64,000 bases of DNA from an uncultured Lachnospiraceae bacterium (lineage in GTDB: Bacteria > Bacillota > Clostridia > Lachnospirales > Lachnospiraceae), in assembly GCA_949949005.1 (NCBI GenBank), contig CATLHM010000008.1:78508-142507 (forward strand). Reading direction: 5' to 3'. The position numbers and the translations under genes are program-made. Below the pieces are notes generated by a model. That model did not search any database and was not told the origin of the DNA. It worked only from the letters and a program-made list of their open reading frames with translations. Positions within the stretch are counted from its first letter, which is position 1. Each line of letters opens with the position of its first letter. This document shows, one piece after another, positions 52,144-60,864 of this stretch.

Positions 52144-52477
52144 TTCCATTCCCTCCCAGTAATTCACTCATTCCCAAAGATAACGTGTTCCATTGCTTCA
52201 CAAGTTCTTCAAATATCCTGTCTCCATAAAGAGTCCTCTTATAGTATTTGCGGGGCTTCGCCTCCTGGGTATTCCACTCGCTGCATAAAAGTCCCTGTTT
52301 TTCAAGTCTGCGCAAAAGCGGGTACAGCGTATTGACATCAATGGGAACCCCCTTTTCCTCCAGAGTCTGAACCAGCGCATATCCATAGCGCGATTCGCCA
52401 AGCTGGCTTAGGACGCACAGGATCAAGGTTCCCCGCCGAAGCTCGGACAACAGGCTTTCCAATAAATCCTTTTCCAT
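52136..52477 (-). CDS. PadR-family transcriptional regulator
   Basis: 113 aa. Winged helix GTLILCVLSQLGESRYGYAL, then VPIDVNTLYPLLRRLEKQGL and the wing EAKPRKYYKRTLYGD, the standard PadR pattern. Start at 52477 (GGAGG six bases upstream); the longer track ORF begins in the promoter. Probably autoregulated with its HAAS partner. Confidence 0.9.
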   Translation of the reverse strand: MEKDLLESLLSELRRGTLILCVLSQLGESRYGYALVQTLEEKGVPIDVNTLYPLLRRLEKQGLLCSEWNTQEAKPRKYYKRTLYGDRIFEELVKQWNTLSLGMSELLGGNGNE

Positions 52478-52507
52478 CAGTTGCCTCCTTCTATTATTGT
52501 ATGATTT

Positions 52508-52537
52508 ATTATACTGTGTGATATACACTATTGTCAA
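52508..52537 (-). promoter_or_regulatory. Promoter and likely operator of the PadR/HAAS operon
   Basis: On the minus strand TTGACA (52532-52537), 18-bp spacer, TATAAT (52508-52513). The spacer holds GTGTATATCACAC, a GTGT/ACAC dyad suited to PadR. Confidence 0.75.
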
Positions 52538-52565
52538 GTATATATTATTTTTCTTTCTCTGTAGC

Positions 52566-52619
52566 TTGACATAAGTATGAAATCATACTATACTGCTTAT
52601 AGTACGATTTCATACTTAT
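52566..52619 (+). promoter_or_regulatory. Promoter and 22-bp inverted-repeat operator of the MarR/MATE operon
   Basis: TTGACA (52566-52571), 17-bp spacer, TATACT (52589-52594). Arms 52571-52592 and 52598-52619 are inverted repeats with one mismatch in 22 and a 5-base centre; one arm covers the spacer and -10, the other the start of transcription. Each arm contains AGTATGAAATC. Confidence 0.88.
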
Positions 52620-52634
52620 TGTGGAGGAAATATC

Positions 52635-53072
52635 ATGAATTCTTATTCATCCAAAGATCTCAGACGTTTTAATAACCTTATAACCGAAATTGACGGGGTC
52701 TACCATGAAATGGCCCTGAAGCTGGGGCTCTCCGACAGCGCAATGCAAATCCTCTATACGATTTGTAATTACGGAGATAACTGCCTGTTGCAGGAAATCT
52801 GCCGACAGTCCGGGTTAAGCAAACAGACCATCAATTCCGCTCTCCGCAAGCTGGAAGCAGAGGACATTGTTTATCTGGAAGCGGCCGGTTCCAGGAACAA
52901 AAAGGTCATTCTTACCGAAGCCGGAAAAACTCTGTCCCAAAGGACTGCCCTCAAAGTCATCAAGGCTGAAAATGAAATTTTTGCTTCCTGGTCCCGGGAG
53001 GATATGGATAAATATCTCGAACTGACAGAAGATTTTTTGATTGCGATGAGAGAAAAAGTTAAACAACTATAA
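52635..53072 (+). CDS. MarR-family regulator of the adjacent MATE pump
   Basis: 145 aa. Winged helix: QEICRQSGLSKQTINSALRK and the wing AAGSRNKKVILTEAGKTL. The gene begins 16 bases after a strong operator and is followed after 17 bases by a MATE gene, so it very likely represses both until an inducer (often a substrate of the pump) binds. GGAGG precedes the ATG. Confidence 0.9.
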   Translation: MNSYSSKDLRRFNNLITEIDGVYHEMALKLGLSDSAMQILYTICNYGDNCLLQEICRQSGLSKQTINSALRKLEAEDIVYLEAAGSRNKKVILTEAGKTLSQRTALKVIKAENEIFASWSREDMDKYLELTEDFLIAMREKVKQL

Positions 53073-53089
53073 ATACAAGGAGTTTCAAA

Positions 53090-54430
53090 ATGATACGTTT
53101 ATCCGATCACTTTACTTACGGCCGCCTTTTGCGGTATACCTTTCCATCTGTTATTATGCTTGTTTTTACATCCATCTATGGTGTGGTGGATGGATTTTTT
53201 GTCTCCAATTTTGTTGGCAAGACCCCTTTTGCCGCCGTCAATTTTATCATGCCCTTTTTGCTGATCCTGGGCTGTATCGGTTTTATGTTCGGTACCGGTG
53301 GCAGCGCTTTGATCTCACTGACGCTGGGACAGGGACAGGCTAAAAAGGCCAATGAAATTTTCTCGTTGATCATCTATACTTCCATACTTTTGGGAGTAAT
53401 TTTGGCTGCTCTTGGCTTTTTCCTGATCGGGCCTGTCGCCTCTCTTATGGGTGCAAAAGGGCAGCTTCTTACGGACAGCATCCTCTATGGAAGAATTATC
53501 CTGCTGGCCCTGCCTTTTTATGTACTGCAATATGAATTTCAGTGTCTGTTTGCCACTGCTGAAAAGCCAAAGCTGGGCCTGTTTGTTACCGTAGCAGCCG
53601 GTATTGCCAACATGGTATTGGACGCCCTGTTCGTAGCGGTATTTTCCTGGGGCTTGCCTGGCGCTGCGGCCGCTACGGCCCTGAGCCAGTTGACTGGCGG
53701 CATATTCCCCCTGGTCTACTTTGCCCGCCGAAACGACAGCCTCCTCAAGCTTGTAAAGTGCCGGCCCATAGACCGCCAATTTTATGGGAGTGCGCTTCTG
53801 AAGACCTGCAGCAACGGTTCTTCTGAGCTGATGAGCAATATTTCCATGTCTATCGTAAGTATGCTCTATAATGTCCAGCTCATGAAATACGCAGGTGAAA
53901 ACGGCATTGCCGCTTACGGTGTCCTGATGTATATCAGCATGATATTCCAGGCCATCTTTTTAGGCTATTGTGTGGGATGCGCACCTGTGGTTGGATATCA
54001 CCATGGCGCCCACAATCTCGACGAGTTAAAGGGCCTTCGGAAAAAAAGCCTTATCCTGATCGGAATCTTTTCCGTCCTGATGTTTGCCGCAGGCGAATTA
54101 TCCGGCAGGCCCTTATCCACTCTTTTTGTTGGATATGATGCTGAGCTGTTAGAGATCACAGCTCATGCTTTTGCTGTCTTTTCTTTTTCCTTTTTGTTTT
54201 CAGGATTTGCCATTTTCGGCTCTTCCTTTTTTACCGCATTAAGCGACGGCCTGACCTCTGCGCTGATCTCTTTTCTCAGAACCTTTGTTTTCCAGATCTC
54301 AGCCGTGCTGATCTTCCCTGTTTTCTGGGGGATCGACGGAATTTGGCTGTCGATTGTGTTGGCAGAGGTCATGGCTATGGCTATCACCGTTTTATTTCTT
54401 GCGGTAAAGCAGAAAAAATATCACTACTAA
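53090..54430 (+). CDS. MATE-family efflux protein (MarR-controlled)
   Basis: 446 aa with twelve predicted helices. YTFPSVIMLVFTSIYGVVDG and FFVSNFVGKTPFAAVNFIMP are typical; LGQGQAKKANEIFSL matches the helix 2-3 loop of MepA-like MATE pumps. The drug or metabolite is unknown. Convergent with GH3, 10 bases apart with no space for a separate terminator. Confidence 0.9.
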   Translation: MIRLSDHFTYGRLLRYTFPSVIMLVFTSIYGVVDGFFVSNFVGKTPFAAVNFIMPFLLILGCIGFMFGTGGSALISLTLGQGQAKKANEIFSLIIYTSILLGVILAALGFFLIGPVASLMGAKGQLLTDSILYGRIILLALPFYVLQYEFQCLFATAEKPKLGLFVTVAAGIANMVLDALFVAVFSWGLPGAAAATALSQLTGGIFPLVYFARRNDSLLKLVKCRPIDRQFYGSALLKTCSNGSSELMSNISMSIVSMLYNVQLMKYAGENGIAAYGVLMYISMIFQAIFLGYCVGCAPVVGYHHGAHNLDELKGLRKKSLILIGIFSVLMFAAGELSGRPLSTLFVGYDAELLEITAHAFAVFSFSFLFSGFAIFGSSFFTALSDGLTSALISFLRTFVFQISAVLIFPVFWGIDGIWLSIVLAEVMAMAITVLFLAVKQKKYHY

Positions 54431-54440
54431 AGAATGATAT

Positions 54441-56633
54441 CTATGACAGAATAGATGCCGTCCTTTCGTCCGCGATCACACCGTCAAAATTAAGCCCAAA
54501 CCCAAATCCGTAGGCATTTCCCTGACTGTCAACATAGGCCTCATAGTCAAAGGGCAGATCCTCGCAGTGAGTTTCGATGGTCTGCATATCCTTTGGCATG
54601 ATGGCCGGCAAAAGGCCGGTAGGCGCATAATTTCCTGTCAGGATATCAAACGGCGCCCTGGCGCTTACCCCAAAGTTGACCAGAATCGCGTCCGCAAAAG
54701 GCTCCATCTCGGAAAACACCACAGGATTTTTCACGGTCATACAGACAATCACCGGCTTTTCGCCCATCTTCTCTCTGGTTTCCATCACCATATCCAGATC
54801 CCCTTCATTGGCACAGCTCCCCGTCCTGCCCCGGTAGCTTTTTCCTCCGCTGATTGCTTCCTCCCTTGCGAAAACCGCCTGGTACGGGCGGTACTGTAAG
54901 CTGATGGGCTGATACCCGTTTTCATAGCCGATGCTGATGGGAGACGCCACAAAGCACAGGGCGGCATCCGCCTCCCCGGGCTCATCCACCACCTGGAAGT
55001 ATTCTGCCGCTGCCGCCTTGTTAGCAGGAGGCGCTATCGTTTCCTGTGTAAAATTGCCAAAGAATGTCCTGTAAGGCTTTACATGCCGATCCGGGATAAA
55101 AACCTTTATTTTCTTTGCCAATGGCAGCACATGGTCTTTATTTTTCAGCAATACCATGGACTTTAACTGGGAAAGATAGCCTTTTTCCACATAAGCATCC
55201 TTTCCCACCTCCGCCAAAGAGCGCTCCAGGTCAAGGTAGGGATTCTCAAACAGTCCCACCTGGAAAATATTGGTGAGAAGACGCACTGCGGAACGCTCAA
55301 ATCTTGCCCTTGCCTGTTCCTCTCCATACTTTTCAGAGAACATCTGGTATGCCGCAAGAACCGGCCCTGCCTCGTTGTTTCCGCCAAACTGGTCTACCCC
55401 TGCCTCCAATGCCTTGAAATGCCGCTCCGCCACGGAAAGCTTTTCCACTCCCCAGCACTTGCCGCCCAGGGCAGAATTCATATCCGGCCCTTCGTCTGCT
55501 GTGATCGCCCAGTCCGTACAGACCACGCCCTCATAGCCAAGCTGCTCCCGCAGGACATCGCCGATCAGGTAACGGCTGTAGGAATTACCCACATTCTCTT
55601 TGTTCTTTATATCCTGTCCATAGGAAATGGAATAATAAGGCATCACGGCGCTGGCCTTACCGGTAGGGCCCTCCAGCTTAAAGGCTGCCTCCGAAAATAC
55701 TTTCTTATGTTCCTCAAAATTCTCTCCGGGATATACGGAATACTTGCCATAGATATAGTGGGCATCCCTTCCGCACTCCGCAGGGCCTCCTCCGGGGAAG
55801 TGCTTGACCATGGCATTTACGCTTTCCTCCCCCCAGCCTTCTTCCCCTCCCTTGGTGGTCTGGAAGCCGTCGCAGTAAGCCTTTGCCATATCGCATGCCA
55901 GCCTAAGGCTGGGGCCGAAGGTGTCCGCCCACCGCATCCATCTGGGCTCTGTCCCCAGATCAATCTGGGGGGAAAGCGCCGTTGTGATGCCCAAAGCCCG
56001 GTATTCCTTAGAGGCAATCTCCCCGAATTCCCTTACCAGCTCCTTGTCAAAAGAAGCGGCAAGGCCCACGCCGTTGGCCCATTTACTGATCGGCTCCCCG
56101 GTCAGCGCCTTATATTCCGTATCCGCGTCCACACTGTGCCTGGGATCCGAGCTGTTGTTCACTGGAATTCCAAACCCTACGTTTTCCGCAAAGGCCTGCA
56201 GCCGATTGTTCCACCTGACCGCCACCTCCGTGCTGGCAAAGCCGGTCACCAGCACGTGACGCACCCCGTCCTTTTCCACGAACTGCTTTTGCTGGTCTGT
56301 CAGTTCCCAGGGCTTGGCGCCGCTTTCCTTCAGGGATTTTCCCTGGTAAGTCCCGGAGAAAGCCCCTTCCGCCGCCGGAACCATCTGATGGCTGCTATAG
56401 AGCATAAGCCCCGCAATCTCCTCTATTGACAGTCTGCCTGCCAGATCCCGGGCCCTCTCCTTTGGGCTGAGCCGCCAGTCCGCATAGGGCAGCAGCTCCC
56501 CGTCCCCCGTAAAATCTTTAAAGTAAAGCCCGTCCTTTTCCAGGATCTTTACCCGGGAATGCTCTGCAATCCCCAGAGTTTTGCCGTTCTTGTTTTCATA
56601 GAGCCTGTAGCCGTCCTTTAAAATACTTTCCAT
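54441..56633 (-). CDS. Glycoside hydrolase family 3 beta-glycosidase
   Basis: 730 aa, no signal peptide. ALSPQIDLGTEPRW, VKHFPGGGPAECGRDAHY (the KHFPG loop) and the nucleophile region GYEGVVCTDWAITADEG (TDW in place of SDW) are GH3 hallmarks; the C-terminal alpha/beta sandwich (GEKPVIVCMTVKNPVVFSEM) is present. No fibronectin-like third domain seen. Start moved to 56633 (GGAAGG upstream). Probably acts on beta-glucosides or xylosides inside the cell. Confidence 0.88.
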   Translation of the reverse strand: MESILKDGYRLYENKNGKTLGIAEHSRVKILEKDGLYFKDFTGDGELLPYADWRLSPKERARDLAGRLSIEEIAGLMLYSSHQMVPAAEGAFSGTYQGKSLKESGAKPWELTDQQKQFVEKDGVRHVLVTGFASTEVAVRWNNRLQAFAENVGFGIPVNNSSDPRHSVDADTEYKALTGEPISKWANGVGLAASFDKELVREFGEIASKEYRALGITTALSPQIDLGTEPRWMRWADTFGPSLRLACDMAKAYCDGFQTTKGGEEGWGEESVNAMVKHFPGGGPAECGRDAHYIYGKYSVYPGENFEEHKKVFSEAAFKLEGPTGKASAVMPYYSISYGQDIKNKENVGNSYSRYLIGDVLREQLGYEGVVCTDWAITADEGPDMNSALGGKCWGVEKLSVAERHFKALEAGVDQFGGNNEAGPVLAAYQMFSEKYGEEQARARFERSAVRLLTNIFQVGLFENPYLDLERSLAEVGKDAYVEKGYLSQLKSMVLLKNKDHVLPLAKKIKVFIPDRHVKPYRTFFGNFTQETIAPPANKAAAAEYFQVVDEPGEADAALCFVASPISIGYENGYQPISLQYRPYQAVFAREEAISGGKSYRGRTGSCANEGDLDMVMETREKMGEKPVIVCMTVKNPVVFSEMEPFADAILVNFGVSARAPFDILTGNYAPTGLLPAIMPKDMQTIETHCEDLPFDYEAYVDSQGNAYGFGFGLNFDGVIADERTASILS

Positions 56634-56706
56634 GAATACCTTCCTTTCTCTTATCGCCTTTTTTATCACTTTTCTTTTATCGCGCTTTCCTTTTGTCGCC
56701 TTCCTT

Positions 56707-56955
56707 TTATGCTCTTTCCTTTGTTCCTGTCATCAGCGTTTCCCTGAGCCTCCATGCCTTTTCCGGTTCTATGACATCCGGCGCTGCCTTCAGATAATCA
56801 CAGCTTTCCATCCGGTCACAGGAAGCGCAAACGCCATTACAGGCCATGCGCACCTTCCTGTAAGCCCCCTCCTGTACCTCTTCATACAAAACCGGCTGCA
56901 GGCTGGTGTAATGGGTCTTTTGACAAAATCCCTGTAGATACAGATATTTTTCCAT
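56707..56955 (-). CDS. Small cysteine-rich protein of unknown function
   Basis: 82 aa from ATG 56955 (AGGGGG upstream). CNGVCASCDRMESCDYL gives four closely spaced cysteines, a likely metal site. No family recognised. It precedes the GH3 gene on the same strand by about 70 bases. Confidence 0.6.
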   Translation of the reverse strand: MEKYLYLQGFCQKTHYTSLQPVLYEEVQEGAYRKVRMACNGVCASCDRMESCDYLKAAPDVIEPEKAWRLRETLMTGTKERA

Positions 56956-57053
56956 AGTTCCCCCTTTCAACCCGTTGTCAGATCTTCCCTTTTATTATAA
57001 ACGCCGCCCGGCCTCACTGTCAAAAAATATTCCTTTGCAATGCTGCAGCCCAA

Positions 57054-57170
57054 AACAACGGATGTCCAGCTTCGCCAGACTTCCTTATGTTTCAACAACG
57101 GATGTCCGGCTTTGCCAGACTTTCTTATGTTTCAACAACGGATGCCAGACTTCTCCAAACATCCTTAGAA
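57054..57170. repeat. 40-bp tandem array of the AACAACGGATGTC repeat
   Basis: Units start at 57054, 57094 and 57134 (third diverged). Each reads AACAACGGATGTCC, a GGCTTTGCC-like small hairpin, then AGACTTTCTTATGTTTC. A single copy of the same kind lies at 14147-14191. Within 56956-57260 nothing else is seen except the palindrome at 57211. Confidence 0.8.
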
Positions 57171-57210
57171 AAACAGGCAGCCCGCTTACGCGAACTGCCC
57201 GCTCTTATCA

Positions 57211-57247
57211 TATAGTAAACGACAAAATATTTTGCCGTTCACTATGC
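57211..57247. repeat. Dispersed palindrome (TAGTAAACG family), copy 2
   Basis: TATAGTAAACGACAAAATA followed by TTTTGCCGTTCACTA; arms pair as AACGACAAAAT / TTTTGCCGTT. 14 bases past the fucO stop; could double as a weak terminator. Confidence 0.75.
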
Positions 57248-57260
57248 AAACAACTTTATC

Positions 57261-58409
57261 TCAGATCAGCGACTCATAAAGCTTCGTGATGTCCTCCACG
57301 CTGGTTTCTTTCGGATTGCCCGGCCTGCAGACATCGTCATAGGCCGACTGGGCAAGGAAAGGAATATCCTCCCTCTTTACGATTTCCTTCAAATCTCCTG
57401 GAATCCCCACATCCTCTGAGAGCTTCTTAACCGCGTCCACCGCAGCCTTTCTGTATTCTTCTTGACTCATAGAGTCAACTCCCGCAACGCCCATAGCCCT
57501 TGCGATCTCGCGGTATTTTTCCCCGGTGGCCTCCGCATTATACTCCATCACCGTGGGAAGGATGATGGCATTGGCAATACCGTGAGGGGTATCGTAGAGT
57601 GCGCCCAGAGGATGGGCCATAGAGTGGACAATGCCAAGGCCTACGTTGGAAAAGCCCATTCCTGCCACATACTGTCCAAGGGCCATATCCTCTCTCCCCT
57701 CCGGAGTGTTATCCACTGCGCCCCGCAGAGAACGGGAAATAATCTCAATCGCTTTCAGATGGAACATATCGGACAGCTCCCAGGCTCCCGCCGTGATATA
57801 GCCCTCAATGGCATGGGTCAGGGCATCCATACCCGTTGCCGCCGTGAGCCCCTTGGGCATGGTAGACATCATCTCCGGATCCACAAAGGCCACTACCGGA
57901 ATATCCTTGGGGTCAACACAAACCATCTTCCGGTTCTTGGCCGCGTCCGTAATCACGTAATTGATGGTCACCTCCGCAGCGGTTCCCGCCGTGGTGGGCA
58001 CGGCAAAGATGGGCACCGACTTATTCTTTGTAGGCGCTACGCCCTCTAAGCTTACCACATCCTCAAAGTCCGGATTTTTGATGATAATGCCGATGGCCTT
58101 TGCGGTATCCATGGAGGAACCGCCGCCGATTGCCACCAGATAATCCGCCCCTGATTTCTTAAAGGCCTCCACTCCGGTCTGCACGTTCTCGATGGTGGGA
58201 TTGGGCTTGATGTTGGAATACACCTCATAGGCAAGCCCTGCCCCGTCCAACACATCCAACACCTTCTTCGTAACCCCGAATTTGATCAGGTCAGGGTCGG
58301 AGCACACAAAAGCCTTCTGAAAGCCTCTGCCCTTTGCCTCCCCGGCAATTTCCTGAACGGCTCCCGCACCGTGATAGGATGTCTCGTTTAACACAAATCT
58401 GTTTGCCAT
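57261..58409 (-). CDS. fucO: Lactaldehyde reductase (iron-containing alcohol dehydrogenase)
   Basis: 382 aa. Reduces L-lactaldehyde to 1,2-propanediol with NADH. NAD loop AIGGGSSMDTAKAIG; iron-binding region GMDALTHAIEGYI and GIVHSMAHPLGALYDTPHG (His residues). Length and motifs fit FucO; the position after rhaBAD supports the assignment. GGAGG precedes the ATG. Confidence 0.92.
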   Translation of the reverse strand: MANRFVLNETSYHGAGAVQEIAGEAKGRGFQKAFVCSDPDLIKFGVTKKVLDVLDGAGLAYEVYSNIKPNPTIENVQTGVEAFKKSGADYLVAIGGGSSMDTAKAIGIIIKNPDFEDVVSLEGVAPTKNKSVPIFAVPTTAGTAAEVTINYVITDAAKNRKMVCVDPKDIPVVAFVDPEMMSTMPKGLTAATGMDALTHAIEGYITAGAWELSDMFHLKAIEIISRSLRGAVDNTPEGREDMALGQYVAGMGFSNVGLGIVHSMAHPLGALYDTPHGIANAIILPTVMEYNAEATGEKYREIARAMGVAGVDSMSQEEYRKAAVDAVKKLSEDVGIPGDLKEIVKREDIPFLAQSAYDDVCRPGNPKETSVEDITKLYESLI

Positions 58410-58530
58410 AATAGAAATACCTCCATTTTCTTTTTTATTGCAGCAACCCGGCTCTCAGGCCGGATTGTTACTTTTTTATAAGTGGACACCGTTACCTTTT
58501 GGTAAGAGTACCCGGAATACGCGCTCTCTA

Positions 58531-59358
58531 TTATTTCTTTTCGTATAAAAATTTCTCAGGCAGCGTAACCTTGAAGTCCCTGGCCAGATTTCTGAAATCC
58601 TCCGGCTCTATGGTCTGCAGCTTATCGGGGCGCATGGACAACATCTTGACTAAAATTTCCGCCGCCTTCTCCACCGTGTGCATCAGCCCGAAGGTCAGGT
58701 CAAAATCCTCTCCCGCCGCAAACATCCCGTGATGAGCCCAGATTGCCACATCATAGGACTGCATCAGCTTGCTGGTCTCCACCGCAATCTCTCTTCCGCC
58801 GGGCACCATCCAGGGCACCACGCCGATTCCGTCTGGGAACACCACCGGGCACTCCGTGGCCATCTCCCACAGCTCTCTGGTAAAAACCTCATCCTTTAAG
58901 GGCAGCACAAAGGTCAGTGCAATCACATTGGCCGGATGGGCATGGTAGATCACACGGTACCTGCCCTGTGTCAGCTCCTTTTTCACCTCATGGTTCATCA
59001 GATGGGAGGGAAGCTCTGAGGTGGGCTTTCCTCCGTTTACTAGCCCCCAGACAATACGGTAGTTTTCCCCCTTCTCATCCAGCTCGATCATACAAAGAGA
59101 GTCCTCCGGTTTGAGGATCACATTGCGGAAATACTTGCCGCTTCCCGTTACCAAAAAATATTCTCCGGCCAGCTTCGGAACGCTGGTTCCAATCTCCCTC
59201 CACTCTCCGGCTTCAAAGTTCTCTTTTACGCTCTCTGCCTCCTCCGGTCTTACCCGGTAGGAAAGGTTTCCTCCGTTTCGCTCATGCCAGCCCTGCTCCC
59301 ATCCGTCGTTGGCCATCCGGATAAAGCCCTGTACAAATTCTGCGTCTAAAAACTGCAT
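58531..59358 (-). CDS. rhaD: Rhamnulose-1-phosphate aldolase
   Basis: 275 aa, class II aldolase splitting L-rhamnulose-1-phosphate into dihydroxyacetone phosphate and lactaldehyde. WHERNGGNLSYRV, YFLVTGSGKYFRNV, the zinc ligands YHAHPANVIA and the later WAHHGMFAAGEDF are visible, with the catalytic Glu in the loop after GLVNGGKPTSELPSH. Start taken at 59358 (MQFLDAEF), nine bases after AGGAGG; the track's start and MNEMQF have poor spacing. Confidence 0.92.
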   Translation of the reverse strand: MQFLDAEFVQGFIRMANDGWEQGWHERNGGNLSYRVRPEEAESVKENFEAGEWREIGTSVPKLAGEYFLVTGSGKYFRNVILKPEDSLCMIELDEKGENYRIVWGLVNGGKPTSELPSHLMNHEVKKELTQGRYRVIYHAHPANVIALTFVLPLKDEVFTRELWEMATECPVVFPDGIGVVPWMVPGGREIAVETSKLMQSYDVAIWAHHGMFAAGEDFDLTFGLMHTVEKAAEILVKMLSMRPDKLQTIEPEDFRNLARDFKVTLPEKFLYEKK

Positions 59359-59492
59359 TTCGTTCATCCTCCTTCTGTCATTTTCAAAGCTTTTGCCCGC
59401 GCATCTGCAAGAAAGGCCCAAAGCAGTCTGCCGTTTCCTGTAACGCCTTTCATTGGTATAACGCCTTTCTTTTTTTACACCGTCTGCAGCGC

Positions 59493-60749
59493 CTACCTCT
59501 TTAACAAAACCTCTTCCTCATACTTCTCAATGGTTTCAAACCACTGCCTTCCCTCTGCCGCCACGCCGCACTGCCTGCAATATTCCTCCCACACATCGCC
59601 GAAGGGGGCAAGCTTTACATCCTCCTGGAACATCATCAGCTCGGTCATGCGGTTTTCATCCTGAAGTTTTTTCAGCTCCTCATTGGGCGTACAGAGCGCA
59701 TTCAAAAGCGCTTTCTGCCAGCTCCGAAAGCCCACCGTCCAGGCCGCCACCCGGTTAATCCCGGCGTCAAAATAATCAAGGGCCATATAGACTCTTTCAA
59801 GGGCGTTGCAGCGGATGATCTCCTTTGCCATTTCCCTTGTCTCGTCATCAAACAGTACCACATGGTCGCTGTCCCAGCGCACAGGCCTTGTAATATGGAG
59901 CGCAATCTCCGGATAAAAACAGAGCAGCGCCGGAATCTTGTCGGAAACCATCTCCGTGGGATGATAATGTCCGTTGTCCATCAAAGGCAGACAGCCATGG
60001 GTGGCCGCAAAGCTCAAGGCAAACTCCGCCGACCCCGCCGTATAGGATTCCACGCCGATTCCAAACACCTTGGACTCCACACAGGGCTTTACCAGTGACT
60101 TGTCATAGGGCTCTGACAAAATCTGCTCAATCGAATCTTTATAGCGCATACGGGGCCCCATTCTGTCCGCCGGAATGTCCTTATACCCGTCCCCGATCCA
60201 GATATTCATCACGCAGGGCATCCCTGTCTCTCTGGCAAAATATTCGGAAATGCGGATGCAGGCCTTTCCATGGTCGATCCAGAACTTCCTTGTCTCCTCG
60301 TCAGGGCTTGTAAGGGTCAGCCCGTCCTTTACCCTGTCATGGGAAAAAAAGGTGGGGTTAAAGTCAATTCCCATATTCCTTTCTTTGGCAAAGGCCACCC
60401 ACTTTGCAAAATGCTCCGGCCCGATTTTATCTCTGTCCACAAACTTCCCTTCCTCAAAAACGGCGTAGCTGGCGTGGAGATTCAGCTTCTTTTTGCCAGG
60501 CATCAGCCGAAGCGCCTGATCCATGTCCTGCATCAGTTCTTCGGGGGTTCTTGCTTTCCCGGGATAATTGCCTGTGGTCTGGATGCCGCCGGTCAGGGGC
60601 CCGTCATGGTCAAAGCCAATCACATCATCCCCCTGCCAGCAGTGGAGAGAAACCGGGATCTCCTTTAACCTGGCAATGGCCTGATCCGTATCCACTCCTA
60701 TTTCTGCATACCTTTCCTTTGCGGATTCATATCTTTCTTTTTGATTCAT
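59493..60749 (-). CDS. rhaA: L-rhamnose isomerase
   Basis: 418 aa, converts L-rhamnose to L-rhamnulose. SLHCWQGDDVIGFDH near the N-terminus, NLHASYAVFE, GIDFNPTFFSHDRV and the metal site region LMDNGHYHPTEMVSDKI are diagnostic. AGAGGAAAAGG precedes the ATG. Separated from rhaB by about 115 bases that contain a dispersed palindrome. Confidence 0.95.
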   Translation of the reverse strand: MNQKERYESAKERYAEIGVDTDQAIARLKEIPVSLHCWQGDDVIGFDHDGPLTGGIQTTGNYPGKARTPEELMQDMDQALRLMPGKKKLNLHASYAVFEEGKFVDRDKIGPEHFAKWVAFAKERNMGIDFNPTFFSHDRVKDGLTLTSPDEETRKFWIDHGKACIRISEYFARETGMPCVMNIWIGDGYKDIPADRMGPRMRYKDSIEQILSEPYDKSLVKPCVESKVFGIGVESYTAGSAEFALSFAATHGCLPLMDNGHYHPTEMVSDKIPALLCFYPEIALHITRPVRWDSDHVVLFDDETREMAKEIIRCNALERVYMALDYFDAGINRVAAWTVGFRSWQKALLNALCTPNEELKKLQDENRMTELMMFQEDVKLAPFGDVWEEYCRQCGVAAEGRQWFETIEKYEEEVLLKR

Positions 60750-60832
60750 CCTTTTCCTCTGCTCCTTTCCGATTTTGGAAACCTTCTGTCATACGAAAAA
60801 TTTCTTTTTCTGAAAAATCCACCTTCTATACC

Positions 60833-60864
60833 TATAAACGACAAATCATTTTGTCGCTTCCTAT
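60833..60864. repeat. Dispersed palindrome (TAGTAAACG family), copy 3, diverged
   Basis: TATAAACGACAAATCATTTT then GTCGCTTCCTA; core pairing AACGACAAA / TTTTGTCG. It abuts the rhaB stop. Confidence 0.55.

Noticed and set aside
57054-57170. CRISPR-like array
   Set aside because: Contiguous 40-bp units without spacers and no cas genes.
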